Source: Pedobacter mucosus (GTDB lineage: Bacteria; Bacteroidota; Bacteroidia; Sphingobacteriales; Sphingobacteriaceae). From it: a stretch of 64,000 nt of DNA. This document shows, piece after piece, positions 54,301 to 62,426 of the stretch; position 1 is the stretch's first letter, and each line of letters starts with the position of its first letter. The stretch lies in NCBI RefSeq assembly GCF_022200785.1, contig NZ_CP087585.1:3162001-3226000 (forward strand), written 5' to 3'. The notes beneath the pieces are model-generated. The model saw only the letters and a list, made by a program, of their open reading frames with translations. It was not told where the DNA came from and searched no databases. A program made the translations under genes and the position numbers.

Positions 54301-54522
54301 ATACAAGTTGGTTATTCATTTAAACTAAAACAAGATTCAAAATTAGGTTTCAGTAAAATAAGAGTTTATGCGAGTGCAACCAACTTATTTACAATCACAA
54401 ACTATACAGGTCTAGATCCAGAGGTAAGTCAGGAATCTGATACATTCTCCGTTCCTGGGCTTGATAGAGGTATATATCCTTCCCCTCGTCAATACCTTTT
54501 AGGTTTAAGTGTTGGTTTTTAA
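51301..54522 (+). CDS. susC: SusC/RagA-family TonB-dependent outer-membrane receptor
   Basis: A 1073-residue TonB-dependent transporter. From MQQNLLRLKR it has a signal peptide, a carboxypeptidase-D-like beta domain (about 30-115, KITGKVIAGDDNSPIIGASV), and a plug (about 120-225, VVVTGYTSQRKKDLTGAVS, GKAAGVAIVTDGAPGS, LYVIDGVPY). A 22-strand barrel follows, ending YLLGLSVGF. There is no STN signalling domain, so it does not use the FecIR-type cascade. With the SusD partner it imports a glycan or other large substrate through the outer membrane. The SusD gene follows after 17 bases. Confidence 0.95.
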   Translation: MQQNLLRLKRIGILLLMSMCIAIKVNAQTKITGKVIAGDDNSPIIGASVKIKNAPGGTSTDNNGQFSLTVSPNAVLVVSFIGFTNKEVAVGNQTNINVTLAPLKNDLSEVVVTGYTSQRKKDLTGAVSVVNIGQLKSQPAASAIESLQGKAAGVAIVTDGAPGSTPQIRVRGTTTINNNDPLYVIDGVPYEGKLSWLSQNDIESMQVLKDASSSSIYGARANNGVIIITTRKGSIGAPKITVDSYYGIQTPRKNTFPKMMSPQEYANYLYTGYRNAGLTPSTGTNYGTGTTPTLPTYLVAGSATGQNVTAADADPSKYLYSRDPNTFYQITRANQQGTNWFDEITESAPTQSYQLSASGGGENATYSFSGGYLDQQGTIKNTGFTRYNFRSNTQITALNKKLRFGGNAQYSYSEGFGFGVNPNVSGEYQDEGSPISWAYRIPTIIPVYDINGNFAGSRGSGLGNAENPVAVLFRAKDNLNKSNFFFGNTFGEYDIIPGLTARTSFGLRYENYNGLSLRYPNLEFLEGNNSNNLNEYQGYTTEWTWTNTLNYKKIIDKHSIGILVGTEAIRSRNRQLNAGRNDFFQLGNLDYYYLSAGASNISNTSTGSIGSLYSLFAKVDYSFNDRYLASFTIRRDGSSNFGPENKYGYFPAVSGAWRISEEDFMKDNKIFSDLKFRIGYGETGNQRIPNFQYLDRYQSALNLGGYPLGGGNGVISGVFQNAYANPGIKWENLSSLNIGLDFTIKNGVFDGSIDWYNKKTSDMLYPVPLPSTAVGLNSSPFVNAGDMSNKGIEVNLGYHMNRNNDNPFKFDAGVNFSRNVNKVIKLADGISQQPYGNFRSLTTSILRAGDPFGSFFGYKVAGIYQNTGELTSNPGYTGARVGGFKYTDVNGDGAITPADRTIIGDPNPDFLYSLSLNASYKNWDVAMFFNGVQGNDLYDATRYFTDFPTFDGARSTRLLDAWSPTNTGSMIPSPYVGVSDLEYASSSYYVQDGSFFRMKNIQVGYSFKLKQDSKLGFSKIRVYASATNLFTITNYTGLDPEVSQESDTFSVPGLDRGIYPSPRQYLLGLSVGF

Positions 54523-54539
54523 TTAAAAAAAGATAGAAG

Positions 54540-56246
54540 ATGAAAAATTTAAAATGTATAGTACTCGCTGCTTTGTTTTGCACCGTATTATCGTGTAAAA
54601 AAGGTTTTATTGAAGGAAGCCCTCAAGGGCAATTAATCGCCGATAATTTGGCGACGCAGGATGGTGTTGAAGCATTACTTACAGGGGCTTATGGCTTACT
54701 TAATGGCAATCAAACCGGAACATGGGGTAACTATGGGGCAGCTCCTAGTCAGTGGTTATTTGGAGAAGTTGCTTCAGATAATGCACACAAAGGTAGTAGC
54801 AACGGAGATCAGCCAAATATGAATTTAATTGAGCAGCATTCGCCAACTAGCACGAATGACAATTTAGCTAATATTTGGGATAGATGTTTTGAAGGAATCC
54901 TTCGTTGCAATAACACAATTAAAATACTTACAGCTTTACAAGCAAGTGGCGCAGGAAAATTTAGCGATTCAAGAGCTGCAGAAATTCAAGGCGAAGCTAG
55001 ATTATTGCGTGCTCACTATTACTTCTTTTTAGTTAGGGTTTTTAAAAGTGTACCAATGATTACAGAGGCAACGACCACCGCTGCAGTTGATAACACCAAA
55101 GATATTTATCCTGATATAGTAACAGACCTTACTTATTCGGTGGCTAATTTGCCAACCACTAAGCCAAAAGGGCAAGTTGGTCGTGTAGATAAATATATTG
55201 CACAGGCATATTTAGGCAAGGTTTTATTATATCAAAAAAAATATACTGAAGCTTACACTCAATTAAATGCAGTAATTGCAGCTAAGCCAGATTTGGTAAC
55301 CTTACCATACACAGATAATTTTGATATTGATAAAGAGAATGGTCCTGAGTCAGTATTTGCTGTTCAAAATGCTGTTGGTACCGACGGTACTGGCGGAGAT
55401 AACGGGAACGTTGGCGATATGTTAAACTTTCCTTACGCAGTTGCATGCTGCGGATTTTTCCAACCAACTATTGATTTGGCCAATTCGTTCAAAGTAAGCG
55501 CCGCTGGTCTTCCACTTTTAGATGGAAGTTATCGTACTAATCCATACGTATCGGATATGGGTTTATCAGCTGCTGCAAAAGCTGCTTATCAGGTTAATAC
55601 TAGCTTAAATTTCGATCCACGTATTGATTATACTTTAGGCAGACGAGGTGTAGATTACCGCAAAGGTTATGGCCCAATGCCTGGAGATTCATGGATTCGT
55701 GACGTAGGTAACGCAGGCCCATTTGTTGTTGTAAAAAATGTATTAGATCAAGCTCAAATTGCTGCAGGAACTGCTCCAGGAAGCACTAACGTAACAGGAC
55801 TGAACGTAAATATTATTCGTTTAGCTGATATTTACTTGATGGCTGCAGAATGTGCAGTTGAGAATGGTGATTTACCAAGAGCATTATTTTTAGTGAATAA
55901 AGTAAGGGCTCGTGCTGCATTACTTCCACCAAAAACGGTAGTGGGTGGTGCCCCGGCAGCAGTTTATAGAGTTAGTCCATATCCTTCTTTCCCAACGGCT
56001 GATTACGCAAGAACAGCAGTAAGAATGGAACGTAGATTGGAATTAGCCATGGAAGGCCATCGTTTCTTCGATTTAGTGCGTTGGGGTATAGTTAAACAAA
56101 CACTTGAAAGCTATTTTGGCTTTGAAGGAGGATATTTTAATTATCTTAAAGGCATTAACATTGAGGCTAGGGATGATTATTTTCCATTGCCACAAGATCA
56201 GATTGATAGAAGCCAAGGCGTACTTAAACAAAGTACAGGTTACTAA
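54540..56246 (+). CDS. susD: SusD/RagB-family nutrient-binding outer-membrane lipoprotein
   Basis: A 568-residue lipoprotein; MKNLKCIVLAALFCTVLSC gives a lipobox cysteine at about 19. TPR-like helices lie at about 90-240, with family signatures NIWDRCFEGILRCNNTI, EIQGEARLLRAHYYFFLVRVFKSVPMI, and ADIYLMAAECAVENGDLPRALFLVNKVRARA, then RRLELAMEGHRFFDLVRWG. It caps the SusC barrel and binds the incoming ligand. Its specificity cannot be deduced. It is followed by a strong terminator, so the pair is one operon. Confidence 0.95.
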   Translation: MKNLKCIVLAALFCTVLSCKKGFIEGSPQGQLIADNLATQDGVEALLTGAYGLLNGNQTGTWGNYGAAPSQWLFGEVASDNAHKGSSNGDQPNMNLIEQHSPTSTNDNLANIWDRCFEGILRCNNTIKILTALQASGAGKFSDSRAAEIQGEARLLRAHYYFFLVRVFKSVPMITEATTTAAVDNTKDIYPDIVTDLTYSVANLPTTKPKGQVGRVDKYIAQAYLGKVLLYQKKYTEAYTQLNAVIAAKPDLVTLPYTDNFDIDKENGPESVFAVQNAVGTDGTGGDNGNVGDMLNFPYAVACCGFFQPTIDLANSFKVSAAGLPLLDGSYRTNPYVSDMGLSAAAKAAYQVNTSLNFDPRIDYTLGRRGVDYRKGYGPMPGDSWIRDVGNAGPFVVVKNVLDQAQIAAGTAPGSTNVTGLNVNIIRLADIYLMAAECAVENGDLPRALFLVNKVRARAALLPPKTVVGGAPAAVYRVSPYPSFPTADYARTAVRMERRLELAMEGHRFFDLVRWGIVKQTLESYFGFEGGYFNYLKGINIEARDDYFPLPQDQIDRSQGVLKQSTGY

Positions 56247-56273
56247 AATATTTTTTTAATATTCTCAATTATG

Positions 56274-56303
56274 AACCCGCTTATTATTAAGCGGGTTTTT
56301 TTT
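56274..56303 (+). terminator. Rho-independent terminator after susD
   Basis: AACCCGCTT (56274-56282) pairs with AAGCGGGTT (56289-56297), with a six-base loop, and a run of T follows. This is a textbook intrinsic terminator 28 bases after the susD stop. Confidence 0.9.
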
Positions 56304-56429
56304 ATTTAGCGTTATTTTTTAAACTTAAATATTACAACAATAGATGCTAAAACCCTTTAGATAAGTGACTAAAAATTGAATAAGTATTACGACATAGTTT
56401 ATGATACGCATGTAAAATAATTTATTTTT

Positions 56430-56540
56430 GAAAAAAAATCATACTGCCCACAATATTTTTAAATCTTAGCGTTTATGTATGTGAGAGCGTTAATTTAGAT
56501 GACGGGGATATTGCCTTAGGGTGAAATCCCCGTTTCTTAT
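56430..56540 (+). ncRNA. Repeated element with hairpin, copy 1 (possible small RNA)
   Basis: Homologous over about 110 bases to 58095-58207, including an identical block GAGAGCGTTAATTTAGATGA. It ends in the hairpin CGGGGAT (56503-56509)/ATCCCCG (56526-56532) followed by TTTCTT. Copy 2 has T-A where this has C-G at the stem base, a compensatory change. The plus-strand T-rich tail suggests a short RNA ending in an intrinsic terminator. Confidence 0.5.
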
Positions 56541-56556
56541 TTAAGCGTTTTTTGCC

Positions 56557-56590
56557 ATAAAAAAAGGGACAATTTTAAATCGTCCCTTTA
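56557..56590 (-). terminator. Intrinsic terminator for the LiaF-like gene
   Basis: AAAGGGAC (56563-56570) pairs with GTCCCTTT (56582-56589). On the minus strand the hairpin is followed by a T-run. It lies 25 bases past the stop of the LiaF-like gene. Confidence 0.85.
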
Positions 56591-56614
56591 TGATATATGA
56601 TGGAGTTAAGAATT

Positions 56615-56998
56615 TTAGCTTTTGATTTCTGTAGCATCTGCTGATGAACCTGGAAAATTGTAATCGAATTTTCTTTTAGGTTTCAAAATAATATACAAGC
56701 CCAAACCGATTAAAAAGATTGCTGTTGTGATTTTTGATAATTCAAAATCGAAAATAGTGATGTCTTTCAGGGTGAAGATTGCACCAATAACAGTTAACGC
56801 CAACCAGCTAGATCCTTGAAAGTTTTTGCGATAACCCATCCACAAACCAACACCTAACATTACAGTGTGCCAGCTTAATATCCAATGAGGAATATCGATA
56901 CCTGAGTTTCTTAACAAGAAAACGGTTCCGATTACAATGACTAAAAGACCTAATCCTAATTGTTTTTCTTCGTGATTTTTTTTGATGAAAGTTTCCAT
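56615..56998 (-). CDS. LiaF/DUF5668-like membrane protein
   Basis: A protein of about 127 residues from METFIKKNHEEKQLGLGLL at 56998. Four hydrophobic segments (about 15-33, 38-54, 65-80 and 90-110) match the LiaF transmembrane domain (DUF5668), with the usual RNSGIDIP and LGLYIILKPKRK boundaries. The cell-surface DUF2154 part of LiaF is absent, so it is a short form. LiaF-like proteins often sense envelope stress. It ends with its own terminator. Confidence 0.78.
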   Translation of the reverse strand: METFIKKNHEEKQLGLGLLVIVIGTVFLLRNSGIDIPHWILSWHTVMLGVGLWMGYRKNFQGSSWLALTVIGAIFTLKDITIFDFELSKITTAIFLIGLGLYIILKPKRKFDYNFPGSSADATEIKS

Positions 56999-57320
56999 GA
57001 CCTTTGTTTTTATATTCAAATGTATCACGAAAAGGAACGCAAGAGAATGGCTAATCTCCGAACTTATTTATTTTATCGGTAAATGAAATAAAATCATCGG
57101 TAAAAATAATTAGGGAAGTTGGAAAGACTAAATGATCGGTGAAAAAGGTCTTAGCAAGCTGTTTATTTTAAACCCGTTATTAGTGAATAATCCTTTTTAG
57201 TACTGAGCGCATCGAATTAAACTAAAATTGCTACAATCGGCTAGACTAACGAAGCCAAAAGCCAATACTTTCATTTTCAAAATATAAAGCAAATCAAATC
57301 ATGATGAAAGCTAATACCCC
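56999..57320. other. Spacer between the LiaF-like gene and rpiA
   Basis: No gene and no strong structure seen; it must contain the promoter of the LiaF-like gene. AT-rich throughout. Confidence 0.35.
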
Positions 57321-58010
57321 TTACTCAAAAACGATAATATCGTTTCCAGTACTCATAATAATTTTCGAAGTTAAACCAATAAATAACCCATGCGCTAAAA
57401 CACCATTAATTTGGTTTAAGGCAATTGCCAGTTCTTCTGGTTTTTCGAGTAAGCCAAAATCCGCGTCAATAATATAGTTTCCATTATCGGTAATAAAATT
57501 TTTATTCCCTTTTTTACGTTTAGTTGCTTTTCCGCTAAGCTTTAAAATTTGATCAAATACATATTGAAAGGCTAAAGGAATAACTTCTATAGGAATTGTA
57601 AAAGCGCCTAACTTTTTAACTTTCTTCGATCTATCAACCACAATGATGCTGTTTTTACTAAGCGTAGCAATAATTTTTTCTCTAAACAACGCTCCTCCTC
57701 CACCTTTAATCAAGTTTAACGACTCAGTAAATTCATCAGCACCATCTATACTGATATCTATTGTGCTTAAATTTTCGAGTGAAACTATTTCGATTCCTAA
57801 AGATTTTGCTAATTCCTCTGTACGAATGGAACTTGCTGCAGCCTTTATTTTTAAGCCTTCAGCAACCTTTTTACCTAGTGCATTTATGGCATAAGTAGCG
57901 GTAGAACCTGTTCCTAAACCCACTACATCACCATTTTTAACAAAAGCAATTGCTGCAATGGCTGCGGCTTGTTTTTCCTTATTTTGCTGAGTCTCATCAT
58001 TCATTCCCAT
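57321..58010 (-). CDS. rpiA: Ribose-5-phosphate isomerase A
   Basis: A protein of about 229 residues from MGMNDETQQNKEKQ at 58010. RpiA motifs are all visible: GLGTGSTATYAI (phosphate loop), DGADEFTESLNLIKGGGGALFREKI (catalytic Asp and Lys) and the late NYIIDADFG and VLAHGLFI. It interconverts ribose-5-phosphate and ribulose-5-phosphate in the pentose phosphate pathway. The upstream 13 residues of the open frame (to 58049) are hydrophobic and unlikely. It is a single-gene unit. Confidence 0.94.
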   Translation of the reverse strand: MGMNDETQQNKEKQAAAIAAIAFVKNGDVVGLGTGSTATYAINALGKKVAEGLKIKAAASSIRTEELAKSLGIEIVSLENLSTIDISIDGADEFTESLNLIKGGGGALFREKIIATLSKNSIIVVDRSKKVKKLGAFTIPIEVIPLAFQYVFDQILKLSGKATKRKKGNKNFITDNGNYIIDADFGLLEKPEELAIALNQINGVLAHGLFIGLTSKIIMSTGNDIIVFE

Positions 58011-58094
58011 AAAGTAAAAATAAGAAAAGAATAGCAAAGCCTTTTCCAATACCGCAAATTAGCTAATGGTAAAAAAAATTAAATAGCATTAAAC

Positions 58095-58207
58095 GAAAAA
58101 AAAATTATTGCTTACACAATAATTTCCTTTTATAACGTTTATATAACTGAGAGCGTTAATTTAGATGATGGGGATTCTGCATAAGTGGAATCCCCATTTC
58201 TTTTTTT
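58095..58207 (+). ncRNA. Repeated element with hairpin, copy 2 (possible small RNA)
   Basis: Second copy of the 56430-56540 element, with the same GAGAGCGTTAATTTAGATGA block. The hairpin TGGGGATTC (58169-58177)/GAATCCCCA (58188-58196) is longer here (9 bp) and has T-A at its base instead of C-G. It is followed by TTTCTTTTTTT, a good plus-strand terminator tail. It lies between the rpiA start and the GH92 end. Confidence 0.5.
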
Positions 58208-58223
58208 GATCTCTTTTGGGGTT

Positions 58224-58262
58224 AATTGGCTTAGTGTTTTACGCTAAGCCAATTTTTTTATT
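58224..58262 (+). terminator. Strong hairpin near the GH92 3' end
   Basis: AATTGGCTTAG (58224-58234) and CTAAGCCAATT (58244-58254) form a perfect 11-bp stem, followed by a T-run on the plus strand. It may end plus-strand transcription coming from copy 2 of the repeated element and may also structure the 3' end of the GH92 mRNA. Confidence 0.7.
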
Positions 58263-60546
58263 TTTCAGTTGATAATGAATAAGGAAAATCAACTGGATTA
58301 GATCCTCTTGTTTTATTCGGCGTTGCTGTCATGTTAAAATTCAAAACTGCTCCATTTTGCAAGCCGCTATGACTGATCCAATTTTTACTATAGGGCTTGC
58401 CATTTAGTTGAAACGATTGTACATAACGATTGCTATCGCTGTTTGCTGCTGCATTAATAACCACCTTCTTGCCGTTCTCTAACGTTACGGTAACTTTTTT
58501 AAACAGTGGCGCACCTAAAACATACTGATCTACAGCTGGTGTAACCGGATAAAAACCCATTGCCGAGAAAACATACCAGGCCGATGTTTGCCCGTTATCT
58601 TCATCACCACAATACCCATCTGGTGTGGCTTTGTACATTCTATTCATGGTTTCGCGAACCCAATATTGAGTTTTATAAGGCGCACCTCCGTAATTGTACA
58701 AGTAAATCATATGTTGAATAGGTTGGTTTCCATGGGCGTACTGACCCATATTTGCAATTTGCATTTCACGAATCTCGTGAATAACGCCACCATAAGCACT
58801 CTCATCAAATACGGGAGGCATAGAAAAAACGGAATCCAATTTAGTAACGAATTTATTATGACCACCCATTAATTTAGCCAAGCCATCAACATCTTGAAAA
58901 ACCGACCATGTATAGTGCCAGCTGTTACCTTCGGTAAACGCTCCACCCCATTTAAACGGACTAAATGGTGTTTGGAAAGTGCCATCCTGATTTTTACCAC
59001 GCATTAAACCTGATGAAGGATCGAAAAGATTTTTATAATTCATGGCTCTTTTCTTATAAATATCAATTTCAGACGCAGGCTTATTCAATGCTCTTCCCAA
59101 CTGATAAATTGTAAAATCATCATAAGAATATTCTAAAGTTTTAGCCGCATTTTCGTTCTTTTTTACGTCAAACGGAACATAACCTAACTCGTTGTAATAT
59201 TTAACACCGTCACGACCAACGGCTTGCATCGGTCCTTCATTATTAGCGCCATGTTTTAAAGCCTCCCACAAAGTTTGTATATCGTAACCACGCATTCCTT
59301 TTATATAGGCATCAGAAACTACAGAAGCTGAATTGTTTCCAACCATAATATTTGCATAACCCGGACTACTCCACTCTGGCAACCAGCCTCCTTCTTTATA
59401 ATCGTTTATTAATCCTTGTTGCATTTCTTTATTTATTGAGGGATAAACAAAGTTGAGAAAAGGATAAAGTGCTCTAAAAGTATCCCAGAAACCAGTTCCT
59501 GCAAACATGTAACCTGGCAATACCTTGCCATTATAAGGGCTCCAGTGTACTATTTGATTATTAGCATCCAATTCATATAACTTATTTGGAAAAAATAATG
59601 TACGGTATAAGGAAGAATAAAAAGTTCGAGTTTGATCAATCGTCCCACCTTCAACTGCTATTTTGCTTAACGTTTTATTCCAAGTTGCACGTGCTTTAGC
59701 TTTGGTAGCATCAAAACCATCATTTGCTAACTCTCTTTTTAAATTGATATCAGCTTGTTCAAAACTAATAAATGACGAAGCGACTTTAGCTGTAACTTGC
59801 TCGCCTTTTTTGGTTTGGAAACCGATTATAGCACCGCTATGATCAGCAGTTAATTCTAAATCCTGATCGTTTATTTTTTTATCGCTCCAAGTTTTAGCTA
59901 ATTTGAAATCTTTATTAAAATAAATTACAAAGTAATTTTTAAAGTTTTTCGGCAATGGGCCACGGGCATACTTTGATGTGTAACCAATAATTTTTCGCTC
60001 TGCAGGAATAATTTTAATGTACGAACCTTTGTTCTGCGCATCAATCACAACATAAGAACTGTCTGTTTTTGGGAAAGTAAATCTGAATTGAGCGGCCCTT
60101 TCTGTAGGCGTAATTTCGGTAGTAACATCAGCATCAGCCAGATAAACACTGTAATAATATGGCTTAGAAACTTCAGCTTTATGACTGAACCAACTTGCTC
60201 GTTCATCATCAGTAAACTTCATTTTACCGGTAACGGGCATGATTGAAAATGCGCCGTAATCATTCATCCAGGGAGAAGGCTGATGTGTTTGTTTGAAACC
60301 ACGGATTTTATCAGCATTGTAAACATATGCCCATCCATCACCATTTTTACCGGTTTGGGGTGTCCACATGTTCATTCCCCAAGGTAAACCAATTGCTGGA
60401 TAGGTATTTCCGTTAGATAAATCTGGCTTAGATGCTGTTCCCATTAATGGGTTAATCCAATCTACAGGATCGGTAATTTTGCCTATTGTTTGTGCGAAAC
60501 TGGTTATAGACGCACAACTTAACAAGGCGATAAATAATTTTCTCAT
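58258..60546 (-). CDS. GH92 alpha-mannosidase
   Basis: A 762-residue secreted glycoside hydrolase of family 92, with signal peptide MRKLFIALLSCASITSFAQ. Family landmarks are DWINPLMGTASKP (near 27), GFKQTHQPSPWMNDYGAF, GTGFWDTFRALYPF (near 345), GNQPIQHMIYLYNYGGAPYKTQ (near 640) and GYCGDEDNGQTSAWYVFSAMGFYPV (near 670), where catalytic acidic residues and the calcium site lie. GH92 enzymes are Ca-dependent exo-acting inverting alpha-mannosidases acting on mannans and N-glycans. Two peptidases and a sugar kinase follow upstream on the same strand, which suggests glycoprotein use. Confidence 0.95.
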   Translation of the reverse strand: MRKLFIALLSCASITSFAQTIGKITDPVDWINPLMGTASKPDLSNGNTYPAIGLPWGMNMWTPQTGKNGDGWAYVYNADKIRGFKQTHQPSPWMNDYGAFSIMPVTGKMKFTDDERASWFSHKAEVSKPYYYSVYLADADVTTEITPTERAAQFRFTFPKTDSSYVVIDAQNKGSYIKIIPAERKIIGYTSKYARGPLPKNFKNYFVIYFNKDFKLAKTWSDKKINDQDLELTADHSGAIIGFQTKKGEQVTAKVASSFISFEQADINLKRELANDGFDATKAKARATWNKTLSKIAVEGGTIDQTRTFYSSLYRTLFFPNKLYELDANNQIVHWSPYNGKVLPGYMFAGTGFWDTFRALYPFLNFVYPSINKEMQQGLINDYKEGGWLPEWSSPGYANIMVGNNSASVVSDAYIKGMRGYDIQTLWEALKHGANNEGPMQAVGRDGVKYYNELGYVPFDVKKNENAAKTLEYSYDDFTIYQLGRALNKPASEIDIYKKRAMNYKNLFDPSSGLMRGKNQDGTFQTPFSPFKWGGAFTEGNSWHYTWSVFQDVDGLAKLMGGHNKFVTKLDSVFSMPPVFDESAYGGVIHEIREMQIANMGQYAHGNQPIQHMIYLYNYGGAPYKTQYWVRETMNRMYKATPDGYCGDEDNGQTSAWYVFSAMGFYPVTPAVDQYVLGAPLFKKVTVTLENGKKVVINAAANSDSNRYVQSFQLNGKPYSKNWISHSGLQNGAVLNFNMTATPNKTRGSNPVDFPYSLSTEK

Positions 60547-60584
60547 TGGTTTATATTTGTATTTGTGTAATAAAATTACCGCTA

Positions 60585-61256
60585 CTAAAGTTCAGGATTT
60601 TTTATGTAATCAGCCCATAGCGCATCCAAGTTTTTATCCGTTAAAGTTGTCCAGATAGCCGCAGTATAAGTATGATCTCTTAAAGAAGTATCGACGGCTT
60701 TTATTGTTCCCGCTTTAACATTCTTTTCTATCCAGGCAAAAAACCTTGCCGTAATTCGATAACTATTTTTGTAACTATGTTCTGGTTTCAGTGCAGGCAA
60801 AGTCCATTTAGCGCCAGCATTATCAACGCCAAATTTATAACGGGCATAATCTGCAACACCTTCTGTTAACCAGCCAGGACCAACGCTATTGCCATAATCC
60901 TGAACAATATGCATTACTTCATGTGTAACTACGTCAATATCTTCCGGGTGTTTAATCATCCAGATTGAGCTAAAAGTGACTTTACCATTTGAAGTTGCCG
61001 CAACTCCTTTGTAAGCGGTATCTATAAAAAACTTTACGTCTTTTAAAGTCTTCGGATTATATTCTCTAGCCAGTTTTGGATAAACAACGAAGAAAGTTTC
61101 AATTAAACGTTTTTTTAATTGAGGATCTAAAGCCGAGAAGTTACTTTCAAAAGATAACGTATAGCCGTTCTTTTTTATAATTTCTTGCGCATTTATTTTG
61201 GTGAATGGAGCTAAACTTAAGCAAGCCAAAAGGCTTAATAAAAGAACTTTTTTCAT
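60585..61256 (-). CDS. Basic secretory protein (BSP)-family peptidase
   Basis: A 223-residue secreted protein with a signal peptide (MKKVLLLSLLACLSLAPFTKINA) and a BSP/peptidase MA-clan domain. The zinc motif HEVMHIVQDYG is near 142, followed by WLTEGVADYARYKFG, with the glutamate that would complete the zinc site. It resembles the second half of the 62427-63404 protein and is probably a paralogue. It lies 39 bases from the GH92 start on the same strand and may help degrade glycoprotein substrates. Confidence 0.88.
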   Translation of the reverse strand: MKKVLLLSLLACLSLAPFTKINAQEIIKKNGYTLSFESNFSALDPQLKKRLIETFFVVYPKLAREYNPKTLKDVKFFIDTAYKGVAATSNGKVTFSSIWMIKHPEDIDVVTHEVMHIVQDYGNSVGPGWLTEGVADYARYKFGVDNAGAKWTLPALKPEHSYKNSYRITARFFAWIEKNVKAGTIKAVDTSLRDHTYTAAIWTTLTDKNLDALWADYIKNPEL

Positions 61257-61365
61257 TATTAATTGGGTTTTGTATTTTGGTTAGCTTTAATGCTTTGCAA
61301 AATAATTATAATATGTAAAACGATTTAGTAAATGATCAAATATATTTTATAACATTTTTGTGCCA

Positions 61366-62277
61366 TTAACAAGTAGAATGCTGATAAGCTAAATCCCAAC
61401 AGCTTGCGGCACCAATTAATGCAGCATTTTCTTTCAGCTCAGAAATTTTTATTGTGATGTTTAATTTATTTCCTTTTAGCATTGCCGTTAATTCTGGTGA
61501 AAATTCTGCAAATGCCTGAGCAATATTTCCGCCAATAATTACGGTTTCAATTTTATGCTTAATAATGATTGGTATTAAAAACTTAGCCAAATTATTGCCA
61601 AACTCCATAAAAACTTTTGTGGCATTTGGATCTGTTGAAACAAGGGAAACAAGTTCCTTAACCCCTTTTATCGCAATACCAGAAAGTTGCTGATATCGTT
61701 TAATAAACCACTGGGTAGATAAATATTCTTCAGCAATGCCATCAAGAAAACTGGAGTTCCAAAGCGCTCCATCTATCGCTTTTCCATCTGTGCAGAAAGC
61801 TGAACCTAATCCGGTGCCTAATGTTAAGCCCATTACATTTGCATTTCCCTTAGCAGCTCCCGTAAAAACCTCTCCCTGTAAAAATCCTGCTGCATCATTT
61901 ATAAAACGCAAATTATCTTGTGGAATTTTTAGTCGCTTGGCAAGCTCTTCTTTAAGGTTTAACTTAAAAAGTAACTTAAATTTATCCTGATCTTGTATTA
62001 AAGAAATTCCATGTTTATAATCGAACGGACCTGGAATGGCAATACCAATAATTTTTTCTTCAATATTATAACCTTCAAAAGATTCGTTTATAACATTGCA
62101 CCAACCATTTAAAATACTTTCAGCAGAACTATTAGAATCTATAAATTCTCTTCTAACTGATTTTTGAATTAAACGTTTCTGTTCAATATCTACTATTCCT
62201 GTGGTGATATGAGAACCACCAATATCAATACCCAATGCAATGGGACTTGATTTCACTATTAAATTACCTTCTTTCAT
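61366..62277 (-). CDS. ROK-family sugar kinase
   Basis: A 303-residue kinase of the ROK/hexokinase fold. The ATP site is GIDIGGSHITTGIVD (about 17-31), the sugar-binding part FINDAAGFLQGEVFTG is near 125, and the second phosphate loop is LGTGLGSAFCTDG near 152. The classical CxCGxxGC zinc motif of many ROK proteins is not seen. The FINDAA change from NDANA is typical of this group. It probably phosphorylates glucose or mannose freed by the GH92 enzyme; the exact sugar is not certain. Confidence 0.85.
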   Translation of the reverse strand: MKEGNLIVKSSPIALGIDIGGSHITTGIVDIEQKRLIQKSVRREFIDSNSSAESILNGWCNVINESFEGYNIEEKIIGIAIPGPFDYKHGISLIQDQDKFKLLFKLNLKEELAKRLKIPQDNLRFINDAAGFLQGEVFTGAAKGNANVMGLTLGTGLGSAFCTDGKAIDGALWNSSFLDGIAEEYLSTQWFIKRYQQLSGIAIKGVKELVSLVSTDPNATKVFMEFGNNLAKFLIPIIIKHKIETVIIGGNIAQAFAEFSPELTAMLKGNKLNITIKISELKENAALIGAASCWDLAYQHSTC

Positions 62278-62426
62278 TAAAAATTCCGAGCTCCGCTATT
62301 TCAACCTGTTTATCAAATTTATCTTTTTTAAAAGTTTTCGGCGCATAATTATCAATTATACCAATATGATTACTGTAATATTCAAAATTACAACTGCTTA
62401 CTAACACTTCAAACGTGAAATAAAAA

